Positions 50,205 through 60,308 of a DNA stretch of 64,000 bases are shown piece by piece. The stretch is from NCBI RefSeq assembly GCF_000173775.1, contig NZ_ACCD01000011.1, forward strand, positions 53,217-117,216, in the 5' to 3' direction. Positions within the stretch are counted from its first letter, which is position 1. Every line of letters starts with the position of its first letter. Origin of the DNA: Yersinia rohdei ATCC 43380. Its GTDB lineage: Bacteria > Pseudomonadota > Gammaproteobacteria > Enterobacterales > Enterobacteriaceae. The notes beneath the pieces were generated by a model that saw nothing but the letters and a program-made list of their open reading frames with translations, ran no database searches and had not been told where the DNA came from. A program made the position numbers and the translations under genes.

Positions 50205-51419
50205 CTATTGGGCACTTCGACCACGCCATCTAACAGCCAGACTTGCAGCACCCGCCAGGGTGATCAGGGCAACAACACCGACCCAGCCCATTTTTTCCAG
50301 CATCAGGCTGCCCAAGGCAGACCCGACAGCCATCCCAATAAACACGCCGGTGAATAACAGCGCATTGAGCCGGCTACGGGCTGCGGGTTCAAGGCTATAA
50401 ATAATGGTTTGATGTGCGACTAATGTGGCTTGAACACCAAAATCAAAACCAATGGCGCTGACGACAATAAGCCCTATCTGAAGCTGAAAGGGTAGCAAAG
50501 GCAAAAGAAACAGAGCGGCAAACGATAATGTTGCCAGGCCTGCGCCAATTAAAGTAACCACTTGTGGCCCTCGGCGGTCGGCCAATGATCCCGCTAATGG
50601 CGCAGCCAATGCACCTGCAGCACCGGCAAGACCAAACGCCCCCGCCACGGCACTGCCAAGGTGATAAGTATCCTGTAGCATCACAGCTAAAGTTGACCAG
50701 AATGCGCTGAATCCTACAGATAATAACCCTTGTGATAATGCAGCCCGGCGTAAGTCTTTAAACTGCAGCCACAAATGGCTCATTGAGGTGAACAGAGCCG
50801 GATAACTCAGTGTCGAGGTTGCTGGCAGCCGCGGCAAACAGCGCCAGATAACTAGAGTGATTAAAATAACTGACAGTGCGGCGCCCATATACAGTGACCG
50901 CCAACCGAAGTATTCAGCGACAAAACCACTCAACACCCGTGACAACAAAATACCCAACAGCAAACCCGTCATAACCGTTCCGACTGTTTTTCCGCGTTGA
51001 GCCGCCGAGGCTAAGCTTGCGGAAGCCGGGACAATGTCCTGCGCCATCGTGGCCGCAATACCGATAACAAAACTGGTGACAAGTAACCCACTGATACCCG
51101 GTGCAAAGCCGCTAAATAACAATGCCATGGTCAGCAGAATGCCTTTCAACAAAATGATAATCCGGCGGTCATGGCGGTCCCCCAGTGGGGCCAGTAATAA
51201 TATGCCTAACGCATAACCAATTTGTGTCAATGTCGGCACCATACCTACCGCACCTACGCTGGCATGCAAATCACTACCCATAACGCCCAATAGGGGTTGG
51301 CTATAATAAATCGATGCAACGCTAAGGCCTGCACCGGTTGCCAACATAAGAACTGTCCGCCCGGAAAGGCTTTGTTCAATGCTATTTGCGGGGCTTGCTG
51401 TGGTTTGGATGACTGTCAT
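50205..51419 (-). CDS. MFS transporter, drug or metabolite efflux type
   Basis: A 404-aa major facilitator with 12 membrane segments. The loop 2-3 signature is LAPLGDRHDRRIIIL, and GSLADRRGPQVVTL is its repeat in the second half. It resembles efflux-type 12-segment permeases such as YgaY/YnfM rather than sugar porters, so it is unlikely to be the inositol importer. Divergent from a LysR regulator with about 95 bp between them, the common arrangement of an inducible pump and its regulator. Substrate unknown. Confidence 0.85.
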   Translation of the reverse strand: MTVIQTTASPANSIEQSLSGRTVLMLATGAGLSVASIYYSQPLLGVMGSDLHASVGAVGMVPTLTQIGYALGILLLAPLGDRHDRRIIILLKGILLTMALLFSGFAPGISGLLVTSFVIGIAATMAQDIVPASASLASAAQRGKTVGTVMTGLLLGILLSRVLSGFVAEYFGWRSLYMGAALSVILITLVIWRCLPRLPATSTLSYPALFTSMSHLWLQFKDLRRAALSQGLLSVGFSAFWSTLAVMLQDTYHLGSAVAGAFGLAGAAGALAAPLAGSLADRRGPQVVTLIGAGLATLSFAALFLLPLLPFQLQIGLIVVSAIGFDFGVQATLVAHQTIIYSLEPAARSRLNALLFTGVFIGMAVGSALGSLMLEKMGWVGVVALITLAGAASLAVRWRGRSAQ

Positions 51420-51514
51420 GATGGCTACCTGTAATGTTATTGAGGCTATATTTTTGCCTGTACAGACACATCTTGGTAGTCGCCCACAGAGTAAAACTGT
51501 TATACGCTGTACGT

Positions 51515-52474
51515 ATGAAGGAAATTAATTTATCTAGCATTGACCGTATAGAGTTGATGCAAACATTTATTCGTATTGTCGAGGCGGGGAGTTTGTCCGG
51601 GGCAGCGGCACGTCTGGGTACAAGCCAGCCAACAGTTAGCCGCCGGTTGCAAACACTGGAACGTTTGCTGGGTTTGAAGCTATTGCAACGTACCACGCAT
51701 ATCATGAAATTGACTGATGATGGCGAACGTTGTTATTCCCACGCCAAAGCATTGGTTGAAAACTGGAATGCCATGGAGGATGACCTACGAGGTGCGACCG
51801 ACCAACCCAGAGGCTTATTGCGTGTATTGGTTCCGCATGCCTTCGGACAGGATCAATTAATCAAACCACTTAAAGACTATCTGTATCGTTACCCGGAAAT
51901 GTCGGTTGAATGGACGCTAAACGACCGTCGCCCAGATTTTATTGCTGAAGGTATAGATTGTGCTATTCAAGTTGGGGCTGTAACCGACCCTTCGGTTGTC
52001 GCCATTCTTCTTGCTGAGGTGCCGCGCATCGTGGTGGCTGCACCTGAGCTATTGAACAACAAACCGCTGCCCACACACCCCGAACAATTGCTGGATTTTC
52101 ATTGGATAGCATTAAATTCGTTTTACCGTAATGAAGTCGTTCTTAGCCATAAAACACAGGGTGAAATCCAGCGTATTTCCATTAAACCACAGTTGAGTAC
52201 TGACAGCCTGTATGCATTACGTAATGCTGCACTGGCAGGATTAGGAGCAGGGATTGCATCAACATGGGTAATCAGCGACGACCTTGCCCAAGGGCGATTA
52301 GTCCATCTGGCACCAGATTGGCACGGATTACCTTTACCCATCTATTTAGTTTACCCCCACGCCAGTTTTTACCCTGCCAGATTGCGCGCGTTTCTCGATA
52401 TCATGCGCCAAGCCATGCCAAGTTTGGCGGGAACACAACTTCCGAGTAAGAAATCTAGATATACACCAAGGTAA
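51515..52474 (+). CDS. LysR-family regulator divergent from the MFS gene
   Basis: A 319-aa LysR regulator. The helix-turn-helix is GSLSGAAARLGTSQPTVSRRLQTLE near residues 25-50, and the C-terminal co-inducer domain follows. Start at 51515 (MKEINLSS) rather than 51434, because the upstream extension covers the divergent promoter and lacks a ribosome site. It probably controls the MFS gene. Confidence 0.85.
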   Translation: MKEINLSSIDRIELMQTFIRIVEAGSLSGAAARLGTSQPTVSRRLQTLERLLGLKLLQRTTHIMKLTDDGERCYSHAKALVENWNAMEDDLRGATDQPRGLLRVLVPHAFGQDQLIKPLKDYLYRYPEMSVEWTLNDRRPDFIAEGIDCAIQVGAVTDPSVVAILLAEVPRIVVAAPELLNNKPLPTHPEQLLDFHWIALNSFYRNEVVLSHKTQGEIQRISIKPQLSTDSLYALRNAALAGLGAGIASTWVISDDLAQGRLVHLAPDWHGLPLPIYLVYPHASFYPARLRAFLDIMRQAMPSLAGTQLPSKKSRYTPR

Positions 52475-52567
52475 CAGCCATATTCAGATGACATGGGGAG
52501 CCAGAGGCTCCCTTTAAGATAATAATTAAAACATAACGATATTTTGGGGCGAAAAAAACACTGAATA

Positions 52568-53257
52568 TTAACTAACGATAGAGTCAACCTGTTCAACAAA
52601 AGTCTTCATACATTCAGCCATATATTGCTGAGTGACTTTTGTCACTTTTTCGTAGTTGTTTATTTGCCACTGCTCTAATGGGGCTTTAATAGGTTTAGGC
52701 TCACAAACAAAATACATCGTATTCTTTTGCCAAGCTTCTTTCTTTTTACTGAAACTGGTCACATAACGTAATTCATAGTCAGTTTCTGATCCAGATAAGT
52801 TCTCGTACATTAATAACCAGACACTTGGGCGCACTTCTATTTTTTCCGTATAAAGATGCTTAGGTTTATCCGCCAGCCCTTTCTTTACTTCAGCTTCAAT
52901 ATTTGGCATGAAATAACCAATAGTCGGATTACTCAACACGACTATTTTTGTGCCTCTTAAATCTTCTTTCGTAAAAGTACTGCCCGAAGCCCCCCCCGCA
53001 AACGCCTGAGCGACAAAAGCCACAACAGAGACACCTACAGCAGCAGCGGTATCAGAGCGGGTAACCAGACGTAGCGAGGTATCCGTTGCATGGCTGTTTC
53101 CTGTTTCCAGCTTGTTATATGCGGATATTGGTATTTCTGCACCATTTTCACCACGAATAGATTTCTTTTCGACTTCAGTATCATAGGGCTGTTTACCAGC
53201 ACAACCTGATAACAATATAGACACTAATATAAGACAAAGAGATTTAGAGTATTTCAC
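52568..53257 (-). CDS. Putative lipoprotein, unknown function
   Basis: About 229 aa with a lipoprotein signal: KYSKSLCLILVSILLSGC, lipobox LLSGC, cysteine at about residue 19. The residue after Cys is Ala, compatible with outer-membrane sorting. Start taken as the GTG at 53257 because AAGGA lies seven bases upstream; the longer frame to 53299 (MVCFYLSNYL) adds hydrophilic residues before the signal. A hydrophobic Ala/Gly stretch near residue 80 (AAVGVSVVAFVAQAFAGGAS) follows. No known domain recognised. Confidence 0.75.
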   Translation of the reverse strand: MKYSKSLCLILVSILLSGCAGKQPYDTEVEKKSIRGENGAEIPISAYNKLETGNSHATDTSLRLVTRSDTAAAVGVSVVAFVAQAFAGGASGSTFTKEDLRGTKIVVLSNPTIGYFMPNIEAEVKKGLADKPKHLYTEKIEVRPSVWLLMYENLSGSETDYELRYVTSFSKKKEAWQKNTMYFVCEPKPIKAPLEQWQINNYEKVTKVTQQYMAECMKTFVEQVDSIVS

Positions 53258-53299
53258 CACATAGTCCTTTAGATAGTTACTTAAATAAAAACAAACCAA

Positions 53300-53694
53300 T
53301 ATAGATTACTTAACGATACATTTTATTAGAGCGAGGTTATCTCAATATTATATTTTGTTGTGTGCATAAAAATCTCAAGGCGAGATAAATCCATGCATAG
53401 GTCGCAAATGATATCATCATCTTAATGAATTCATTAAAGTAAAAATCATTTCATGCGAAAAATACAATTGGGTAAAATTAATGCGGTCATTAAGCTAAAT
53501 TTACTAGATAAAAAAATATTTCTTGGGTTAACGTAAGATAAAATTATTTTATGCAGGTTATTATTAGCAGGTAAGGGATATAGCGAGACGCGCCACTCCA
53601 GCATATTTTTATGTCGCGGTGAGATAATGCTCTTTAACTCAATTGGCGCGATTCATTGGCTTCCTGACTTAGGAATGTCTATATGATAAAACCA
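53300..53694. other. AT-rich gap between the lipoprotein gene and ampR
   Basis: About 395 bp of AT-rich sequence with no supported gene and no convincing terminator. It should hold the lipoprotein promoter. A 20-codon frame at 53683 overlaps the ampR 3' end antisense and is not supported. Confidence 0.4.
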
Positions 53695-54597
53695 CTAAGG
53701 CTGACACTGCGGCTCTACTTTGTCAGATTTCATCTCAGACAATAACCAGAGTGAAAAATCCCGCATAGCCGGTGTTTCTGTACGAGATTGCAGACGAGTT
53801 AACCAATATCCGCCCAAGTTAATCGTCGTGCTAAAAGGCTGGATAATACGTTCACTCAGTAACAGATGTGAAAACATTGACGGTGGGGCCAGTGCAATAC
53901 CTATCTCTGCTTGTACCGCTTCCAGCATGCTCACCGACGAGTCGAACACCATTATTTGCTGAGAGGGTGAAGGTAGACATCCCCCAGCAGCAGCAAACCA
54001 TGCTGACCATTCATCACGCCGATAAGAACGCAGCAGGGTAAATTTTTGTAGGTCATTAGGCTGGCGCAAACTTCCCGCCAATGTAGGGGCACACAGCGGA
54101 GCCAGTGGCGCATCGCACAAAAATTGCGACTCGGTATCATGCCAGGCTCCATTGCCATAACGAATAGCATAATCCAGCCCTTCAGCCACAACATCAACAC
54201 GATTATTGTGCGTTGAAAGTAAAATATCCACATGTGGATAGCGCTGTTGAAAATTCTTCATCCGCGACAATAGATAGCCAGTTGCAAACGTTCCAACAAC
54301 ACCCACCCTGACTTTTTCACGCATTACCCCGGCAGAAAAACGGTCTAGTGTGTCTGCGATACGATCAAAGGAATCATTAAGGATTGGCAGCAGATTCTCG
54401 CCTTCGGTGGTTAACACTAATCCACGAGAAATCCGAATAAAGAGGCGACAATTAAGGCGTTGTTCCAGCGCTTTGACCTGCTGGCTTATGGCTGCATGGG
54501 TAACATTTAATTCGATAGCAGCCTTAGTAAAACTTAACTGTCTGGCTGCGGCTTCAAAGGCACGAAGCGAATTTAAGGGAATGTAACTGCGTACCAT
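53695..54597 (-). CDS. ampR: LysR regulator of ampC, AmpR
   Basis: A 300-aa LysR regulator with the AmpR/GcvA-type N terminus YIPLNSLRAFEAAARQLSFT and helix-turn-helix AAIELNVTHAAISQQVKALE. It is divergent from ampC across 132 bp. In enterobacteria AmpR activates ampC when muropeptides build up during beta-lactam exposure and represses it otherwise. The AT-rich centre of the gap (around 54630-54665) should contain the T-N11-A operator. Inducible AmpC is expected. Confidence 0.92.
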   Translation of the reverse strand: MVRSYIPLNSLRAFEAAARQLSFTKAAIELNVTHAAISQQVKALEQRLNCRLFIRISRGLVLTTEGENLLPILNDSFDRIADTLDRFSAGVMREKVRVGVVGTFATGYLLSRMKNFQQRYPHVDILLSTHNNRVDVVAEGLDYAIRYGNGAWHDTESQFLCDAPLAPLCAPTLAGSLRQPNDLQKFTLLRSYRRDEWSAWFAAAGGCLPSPSQQIMVFDSSVSMLEAVQAEIGIALAPPSMFSHLLLSERIIQPFSTTINLGGYWLTRLQSRTETPAMRDFSLWLLSEMKSDKVEPQCQP

Positions 54598-54729
54598 AGA
54601 TTTATCTGTTAGTTTTTCTATTATTAAGTATCAAATATAATCGATTGTTATCCATAGTCAATCACCGCAGAATCGGCAGCGCAAAGGAGCCACACTGCTT
54701 ATTACTGATTAATTTATGGAAGATCCCCA

Positions 54730-55896
54730 ATGTTAAAAAAATCTATCGTCAATATTTTGGTCTTCGCCGCTATCGCAACTTCCCCATTTTATACCTCGGC
54801 ACAAACTCGACTGACGGAACAGCAGGTTGCAACTATCGTCAATAAAAATCTTAAGCCGTTGATCGAACAACAAGATATTCCCGGGATGGCCGTCGCTGTC
54901 TTTTATGATGGCAAGCCACAGTTTTTTAATTACGGCGTAGCGGATATAAAAGCCGGTATTCCAGTGACTGAAAATACGCTGTTTGAACTTGGCTCGGTCA
55001 GTAAGACCTTTACCGGAATAGCCGGGGAATATGCCATGCAAACCGGCATAATGAATCTTAATGACCCAGTGACAAAATACGCTCCTGAGCTAACAGGGCA
55101 GCAGTGGCAAGGTGTGAAAATGCTGCATCTGGCAACCTACACTGCCGGAGGGCTGCCTCTGCAACTGCCAGATTCAGTGACAGACCAAAAATCACTGTGG
55201 CAATATTATCAACACTGGCAGCCACAATGGGCGCCGGGTGTAATGCGAAATTACTCCAATGCCAGCATTGGTTTATTCGGTGCGTTAGCGGTGAAAAAAA
55301 GCCCATTAACCTTTGAAAACTATATGAAAGAATATGTATTTCAGCCATTAAAACTGACACGTACTTTTATCACTGTCCCTGAATCTATGCTGCCCGACTA
55401 TGCTTGGGGATATAAGGATGGTCAGCCGGTGCGCGTCACCTTGGGCATGCTGGGTGAGGAAGCCTATGGGGTAAAATCCACCACGAAAGATATGGTGAGA
55501 TATATGCAGGCAAATATGGACCCAGACCAGCTATCAGCCAAAAACGATAAGTTAAAGAAAGCGATCATCGCGGCGCAATCTCGCTATTTCCAAGCTGGAG
55601 ACTTGTTCCAAGGATTGGGTTGGGAAATGTACAACTGGCCTATCGACCCGCAAAAAGTCATTGCTGACAGTGGCAATGATATCGCCTTGAAACCGCGTAA
55701 AGCAGAGGAGTTACTGCCACCGCAGCTGGCAACACCGGCATCCTGGGTTCATAAGACCGGCGCGACCAATGGCTTTGGTGCCTATATCGTCTTTATCCCA
55801 GAGGAGAAGATTGGCATAGTGATGTTAGCTAACAAAAACTACCCGAATCCAGTCCGCGTGCAAGCAGCTTATAATATTCTTCAGGCACTGCATTGA
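54730..55896 (+). CDS. ampC: Class C beta-lactamase AmpC
   Basis: Periplasmic serine cephalosporinase of 388 aa. The signal peptide is about residues 1-24 (cleavage after YTSA). Catalytic SVSK has the nucleophile S89 and K92; the second motif is Y175-S-N177 and the third K342-T-G344 (HKTGATNG). The middle motif YSN in place of the common YAN is seen in other class C enzymes and should be functional. Divergent ampR indicates inducibility. Typical chromosomal gene of the Yersinia enterocolitica group. Confidence 0.95.
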   Translation: MLKKSIVNILVFAAIATSPFYTSAQTRLTEQQVATIVNKNLKPLIEQQDIPGMAVAVFYDGKPQFFNYGVADIKAGIPVTENTLFELGSVSKTFTGIAGEYAMQTGIMNLNDPVTKYAPELTGQQWQGVKMLHLATYTAGGLPLQLPDSVTDQKSLWQYYQHWQPQWAPGVMRNYSNASIGLFGALAVKKSPLTFENYMKEYVFQPLKLTRTFITVPESMLPDYAWGYKDGQPVRVTLGMLGEEAYGVKSTTKDMVRYMQANMDPDQLSAKNDKLKKAIIAAQSRYFQAGDLFQGLGWEMYNWPIDPQKVIADSGNDIALKPRKAEELLPPQLATPASWVHKTGATNGFGAYIVFIPEEKIGIVMLANKNYPNPVRVQAAYNILQALH

Positions 55897-55990
55897 GAGT
55901 TATACCGCACTGATTTCTTTATTGCCTCTTGCTCGGATATACCGGGCTAAGAGGCTTTACTGCACTGCGAGTGATTTTAGCGGGTAAATC

Positions 55991-57193
55991 TCATGATGCC
56001 TGCTTCGCGGCCAATGCCTGCGCGCAAGCCCAGGCCGAGCTCCAGGCCCATTGGAAGTTATAACCACCTAACCAGCCAGTAACATCAACAACTTCACCAA
56101 TAAAGTACAATCCCGGCACTTTATGCGCTTCCATTGTCTTAGAGGAAAGTTCTTGGGTATCTACACCGCCAATGGTGACTTCTGCGGTGCGATAACCTTC
56201 AGTCCCATTGGGCTGTACCCGCCACTGCTGAAGGTTCGCCACCAGTGCCGCTTGCTGCGGAGCATTTAATTGCTTCAGAGTGACATCTGGCAGTTGCTCC
56301 AGCGTCTGAAGACATTCCACCAACCGCTTAGGTAGCAGTTGCGCCAATGTGTTTTTCAGAGACTGATTTGGATGGGCTTGCCGCTCATTGTTCAAGAAAG
56401 CATCTAAATCAGTATCAGGAAGTAAGTTAATGCTCACAAACTCGCCAGCCTGCCAGTAGCTTGAAAGTTGTAAAATTGCTGGGCCAGAAAGCCCACGATG
56501 GGTAAATAAAATACTCTCGCGGAAACTGACCCCATTTTCTGCCGTCACTACCGCAGGGACTGAAACACCGGACAACGTTTGTAGGTGCTCGAGCAACGGT
56601 TTATGCAAGGTGAAAGGCACCAATGCCGCACGGGTTGGCAAGACTGTCAAACCAAACTGTTCTGCCAATTTATAGCCAAATGGAGAGGCTCCCAGTCCAG
56701 GCATAGACAGGCCACCAGAGGCCACAACAAGTGAGTTAGTGCTCACTTGCATTTCGTTAATCTGCAATAGGAAGCCGGTCTCGCTTTTTTCAACTGATAG
56801 AATTTCACTGCGTAACCGAAGGGTAACCTGCCCCAACTCGCACTCTTTTAGCAGCAACTCAACCACCTGTTGTGCAGAATCGTCACAGAACAGTTGCCCC
56901 AGTGTTTTCTCATGCCAGGCGATACCATAGCGATTCATCAGGTCGATAAAATCCCACTGGGTATATCGTGCCAAAGCAGATTTACAGAAATGAGGATTTT
57001 GTGACAAGTAGGCAGCAGGTTCTACAAACATATTGGTGAAATTACAGCGGCCACCACCGGACATCAGTATTTTACGCCCTGCTTTTTTGCCATTATCAAC
57101 CAACAGCACCCGACACCCTGCTTGCCCGGCTTGAGCAGCACAAAATAGCCCCGCCGCACCCGCGCCTATCACTACCACATCAAACTGTTCCAC
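55991..57193 (-). CDS. yhiN: HI0933-family flavoprotein YhiN
   Basis: An approximately 400-aa FAD-dependent oxidoreductase of unknown function. The FAD-binding loop is VVVIGAGAAGLFCAAQAGQAG and the family signature GRKILMSGGGRCNFTN follows. Start taken as the GTG at 57193 (VEQFDVVV), which has GAGG five bases upstream and aligns with E. coli MERFD; the longer ATG frame to 57220 lacks a ribosome site. Divergent from pitA, as in E. coli. Confidence 0.9.
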   Translation of the reverse strand: MEQFDVVVIGAGAAGLFCAAQAGQAGCRVLLVDNGKKAGRKILMSGGGRCNFTNMFVEPAAYLSQNPHFCKSALARYTQWDFIDLMNRYGIAWHEKTLGQLFCDDSAQQVVELLLKECELGQVTLRLRSEILSVEKSETGFLLQINEMQVSTNSLVVASGGLSMPGLGASPFGYKLAEQFGLTVLPTRAALVPFTLHKPLLEHLQTLSGVSVPAVVTAENGVSFRESILFTHRGLSGPAILQLSSYWQAGEFVSINLLPDTDLDAFLNNERQAHPNQSLKNTLAQLLPKRLVECLQTLEQLPDVTLKQLNAPQQAALVANLQQWRVQPNGTEGYRTAEVTIGGVDTQELSSKTMEAHKVPGLYFIGEVVDVTGWLGGYNFQWAWSSAWACAQALAAKQAS

Positions 57194-57220
57194 ACTGGCC
57201 TCACTGAGTAAAAAAATCAT

Positions 57221-57238
57221 CGCAGCAAAAAATTGCTC
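57221..57238 (+). repeat. 18-bp direct repeat, left copy
   Basis: CGCAGCAAAAAATTGCTC, identical to 57368-57385. The pair flanks the inverted-repeat element B and could be a duplication made when that segment entered. Confidence 0.7.
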
Positions 57239-57243
57239 ATACT

Positions 57244-57363
57244 ACTGACAAAGCCGATTGGAGGGGAAATGTACCGAATGGGTCGTAACGGCGTAAGCCG
57301 TCGGAGCGCCCATAGGTGCAGTCACCGCGACAAACTCCAGACCATAATCTATGGGTTTGTCAT
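57244..57363. repeat. Short inverted-repeat element with GC-rich core, copy B
   Basis: About 120 bp bounded by ACTGACAAAG and TTTGTCAT. The core at 57279-57311 begins TGGGTCGTAACGGCGTAAGC and parallels the core of copy A at 4347-4380. It holds no gene. It sits in the yhiN-pitA divergent gap, upstream of yhiN. Confidence 0.55.
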
Positions 57364-57367
57364 CAAC

Positions 57368-57385
57368 CGCAGCAAAAAATTGCTC
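57368..57385 (+). repeat. 18-bp direct repeat, right copy
   Basis: Second identical copy of CGCAGCAAAAAATTGCTC, here followed by a run of Ts. On the plus strand GAGCAATTTTTTGCTGCG reads as a partial palindrome (AGCAA...TTGCT). Confidence 0.7.
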
Positions 57386-57653
57386 TTTTTTTTATCGATT
57401 TACAGACTATTTAGTTCATTCAACCGACAAATTCGCGGCGGGGGATTGTAAGTCGCCCATCAACAGGAAGCTATAGTAAGAAAATGTCTCATAGGGTAAA
57501 ACTAAGTAACCTGCTGATATAACATGCATATGTTGCTCAAAAAGACGATATTGTCTGCACTCATGTCAAAAAAAGGTCATATTTTCCTTTTCCCCACCCC
57601 CCATTGTCACTGATAATGCGCCGCGTTCATGTCCACAAACTGGCGTAACGCTT

Positions 57654-59150
57654 ATGCTACATCTTTTCGCTGGCCTGGATTTCCATACCGGCCTAATGTT
57701 AGTCCTTGCTTTGTTGTTCGTGCTGTTTTACGAAGCCATCAATGGTTTTCATGATACAGCCAATGCGGTTGCGACCGTAATCTATACCCGTGCCATGCGT
57801 TCTCAGGTGGCTGTCGTGATGGCAGGGGTGTTTAACTTCCTCGGCGTGATGCTGGGCGGATTGAGCGTGGCTTATGCCATTGTTCACTTATTGCCTACTG
57901 ATCTGCTGTTGAACGTCAGTTCAGCACATGGGTTGGCCATGGTCTTCTCAATGCTGCTGGCCGCGATTATCTGGAATTTGGGTACCTGGTATTTTGGTAT
58001 TCCGGCCTCCAGTTCACATACGCTGATTGGTGCAATCATCGGTATTGGTTTAACCAATGCATTAATGACCAGTACATCTGTGGTAGATGCGCTGAACGTT
58101 CCTAAGATGATTCAAATCTTCCTGTCATTAATCTTGTCCCCAATAGTGGGTCTGGTTATTGCTGGGTTGATGGTGTTCCTGCTACGTCGTTACTGGAACG
58201 GAACCAAGAAGCAGCAACGTATTCACCTGACACCTGCTGAACGAGAAAAGAAAGACGGTAAACGTAAACCGCCATTCTGGACACGTACTGCGCTTATCCT
58301 GTCGGCTATTGGTGTGAGTTTCTCTCATGGCGCTAACGATGGTCAGAAAGGGATTGGCTTGATCATGCTGGTATTAATCGGCGTGGCTCCGGCTGGGTTT
58401 GTCGTGAATATGAGTGCTACCGGCTATGATATTGCTCGCACCCGCGATGCAGTGACTCATCTGCAACAATATTATCAGCAGCATGTTGAAGTAATACCTC
58501 ATGCTGTCGCGCTGAAGCCATCAGTGGCTACGCCTGATACATTGCCGAATACATCTGCTCAGTTCCATTGTGACAGCTCACGCGCCATGATAGCCATTGA
58601 TCAAGCACAAGCCCTGCTGGCTAATCTGCAAAGCTATGATGGCCTGACAGTAGACCAACGCAGCCATATGCGTCGCTTGCTGATGTGTGTTGCCGAGACC
58701 GCAGGAACTGTTGCTAAACTGCCAGAAACCAGTGCTCAAGACCGCCGTTTCCTTAACAATCTGCGTACCGATTTGTTAGAAACTGTGGAATATGCGCCAA
58801 CCTGGATTATTGTTGCTGTCGCTTTGGCCCTGTCCTTGGGTACCATGGTGGGTTGGAAACGTGTTGCGGTCACTATCGGTGAGAAAATCGGTAAGAAAGG
58901 CATGACCTATGCACAAGGGGTTTCTGCCCAGGTGACTGCGGCGGTATCTATCGGTATTGCCAGTTACACCGGTATGCCAGTCTCAACCACTCAGGTGCTT
59001 TCTTCTGCGGTTGCCGGCACCATGTTGGTCGATGGCGGCGGTGTGCAAAGCAAGACGGTGAAGAACATTATGTTGGCATGGGTACTGACTTTGCCAATCT
59101 CTATTCTTCTTTCCGGCGGTTTGTATTGGATTGCGTTGAAGCTTATCTAA
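57654..59150 (+). CDS. pitA: Low-affinity phosphate transporter PitA
   Basis: A 498-aa inner-membrane permease moving metal-phosphate complexes by proton symport. The PHO-4 signatures are [18 protein letters not shown] at the N terminus and [18 protein letters not shown] in the second half, and [15 protein letters not shown] near the C terminus. A long hydrophilic loop separates the halves. One residue shorter than E. coli PitA. Followed by a strong terminator; uspB and uspA lie beyond, as in E. coli. Confidence 0.95.
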   Translation: MLHLFAGLDFHTGLMLVLALLFVLFYEAINGFHDTANAVATVIYTRAMRSQVAVVMAGVFNFLGVMLGGLSVAYAIVHLLPTDLLLNVSSAHGLAMVFSMLLAAIIWNLGTWYFGIPASSSHTLIGAIIGIGLTNALMTSTSVVDALNVPKMIQIFLSLILSPIVGLVIAGLMVFLLRRYWNGTKKQQRIHLTPAEREKKDGKRKPPFWTRTALILSAIGVSFSHGANDGQKGIGLIMLVLIGVAPAGFVVNMSATGYDIARTRDAVTHLQQYYQQHVEVIPHAVALKPSVATPDTLPNTSAQFHCDSSRAMIAIDQAQALLANLQSYDGLTVDQRSHMRRLLMCVAETAGTVAKLPETSAQDRRFLNNLRTDLLETVEYAPTWIIVAVALALSLGTMVGWKRVAVTIGEKIGKKGMTYAQGVSAQVTAAVSIGIASYTGMPVSTTQVLSSAVAGTMLVDGGGVQSKTVKNIMLAWVLTLPISILLSGGLYWIALKLI

Positions 59151-59239
59151 TCCAGCGAATGTATTGCTATTACAGTACGCCTTAGTGCAAAACTGTGATG
59201 ATACTGGACGGTGATAGCACCGGACGGTAAGGGTAAATA

Positions 59240-59269
59240 AAAGGCGGCCTGATGAGGTCGCCTTTTTTA
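59240..59269 (+). terminator. Intrinsic terminator between pitA and uspB
   Basis: AAAAGGCG and CGCCTTTT pair around a 14-base loop with a plus-strand T-run, 90 bp after pitA. A-rich on the left arm, so it may serve uspB on the other strand too. Confidence 0.85.
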
Positions 59270-59294
59270 ATTGTTTTTATGCCAAGAGTTCATA

Positions 59295-59630
59295 CTAATA
59301 CCACAACATTAAGCCCATCAGGCTGACCACCACCAAACCGCATAATGCACTGGTCAGCATAAATTGCCCACGTAATCTCTCGCAGCGGCGAATAAACTCC
59401 GGATCATGGTGATCAAGATAACGCTGAGCAAAGATATAGCCGACTAATCTAATCTGTTTGCTCGGCTGACCGTGGGAGGTAAAAAATCCACCGCCATCGA
59501 CATATTGATACAGCAAAGGGTCACAACCACGTAAGACGACCAACAAAGCACGCAGTGATGAGTAATAACGCGCCATATTAATCACACATACCACACATAA
59601 TGCCCAAAAAAGTGCGACGGTACTGATCAT
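59295..59630 (-). CDS. uspB: Universal stress protein B
   Basis: An 111-aa membrane protein with an N-terminal and a C-terminal hydrophobic segment. [20 protein letters not shown] and [20 protein letters not shown] match E. coli UspB as recalled. Start at 59630 (MISTV) gives the E. coli length; the frame extends two codons to 59636. It is RpoS-dependent in E. coli and needed for ethanol resistance in stationary phase. Divergent from uspA. Confidence 0.93.
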   Translation of the reverse strand: MISTVALFWALCVVCVINMARYYSSLRALLVVLRGCDPLLYQYVDGGGFFTSHGQPSKQIRLVGYIFAQRYLDHHDPEFIRRCERLRGQFMLTSALCGLVVVSLMGLMLWY

Positions 59631-59636
59631 AATCAT

Positions 59637-60308
59637 CCCCCCAGCGATATCACACGCATTAGGCCAGTGCCTAACCCTTTTGCGCCATCGCTCACTCTAG
59701 CCGATACAAACACCCCCAGGGCCTCAAAAGTCACCCCCTATCGTCCGCTTTCTACTTGTGGTTCGAAGCATTTTTACGCGACGCACAATACGAACCTGTA
59801 GGACTCCCTTATGAGTGTAGGAAATGAAATGAAAAATAGCCTGATAATCTCCAAATTAAGCCCATTTGGGGCTTGTTTAGGCCCGACGCATTCGAGCCTT
59901 GCGCTCTGGAAAGTCGGTTTAACCGGTAAAAAACATTGTCTAAATATTAATCTTTCTTAACTAAACCATATATATTTGACCGCGAGTTTTTATAAGTTAT
60001 ATTTGCATCACAAATATGAAATTCTCCCCATCGGGATGATTTATCAGCGCTATACTGAGTATAATGATCTGCATTAAATTCAATCAATTTGGTAGTACAC
60101 CAAGGTAATCAACTATAGAAATTAGTTAACTCTTGGTGTAAAAAGACAGACGTTTGCTTTAGTGATCATCATCAAAACGGTGTGTTGTGATCCGTGAAAC
60201 ACTTCAATGACGGGTCATAATGATATTATGTCACTATCGCGCTAGCACCCGTTCAACAGGTTGAATGTTTGCTTACCCATTAATTAACATTATGGAAGGA
60301 GTTTACTT
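59637..60308. other. uspB-uspA divergent regulatory region
   Basis: A 672-bp gap with no supported gene. TACACCAAG (60096-60104) and CTTGGTGTA (60132-60140) are a perfect 9-bp inverted repeat. AAGCCC/GGGCTT (59858-59874) is a weak hairpin. The uspA promoter probably lies in the last 250 bp; the ribosome site is GGAAGGAG. Confidence 0.4.

Noticed and set aside
50205..51419. MFS gene as the inositol importer of the iol cluster
   Set aside because: Sequence features fit efflux-type 12-segment permeases, not sugar porters, and it pairs with its own divergent LysR gene.
53720..53962. 80-codon plus-strand frame within ampR
   Set aside because: Antisense to a conserved LysR gene.
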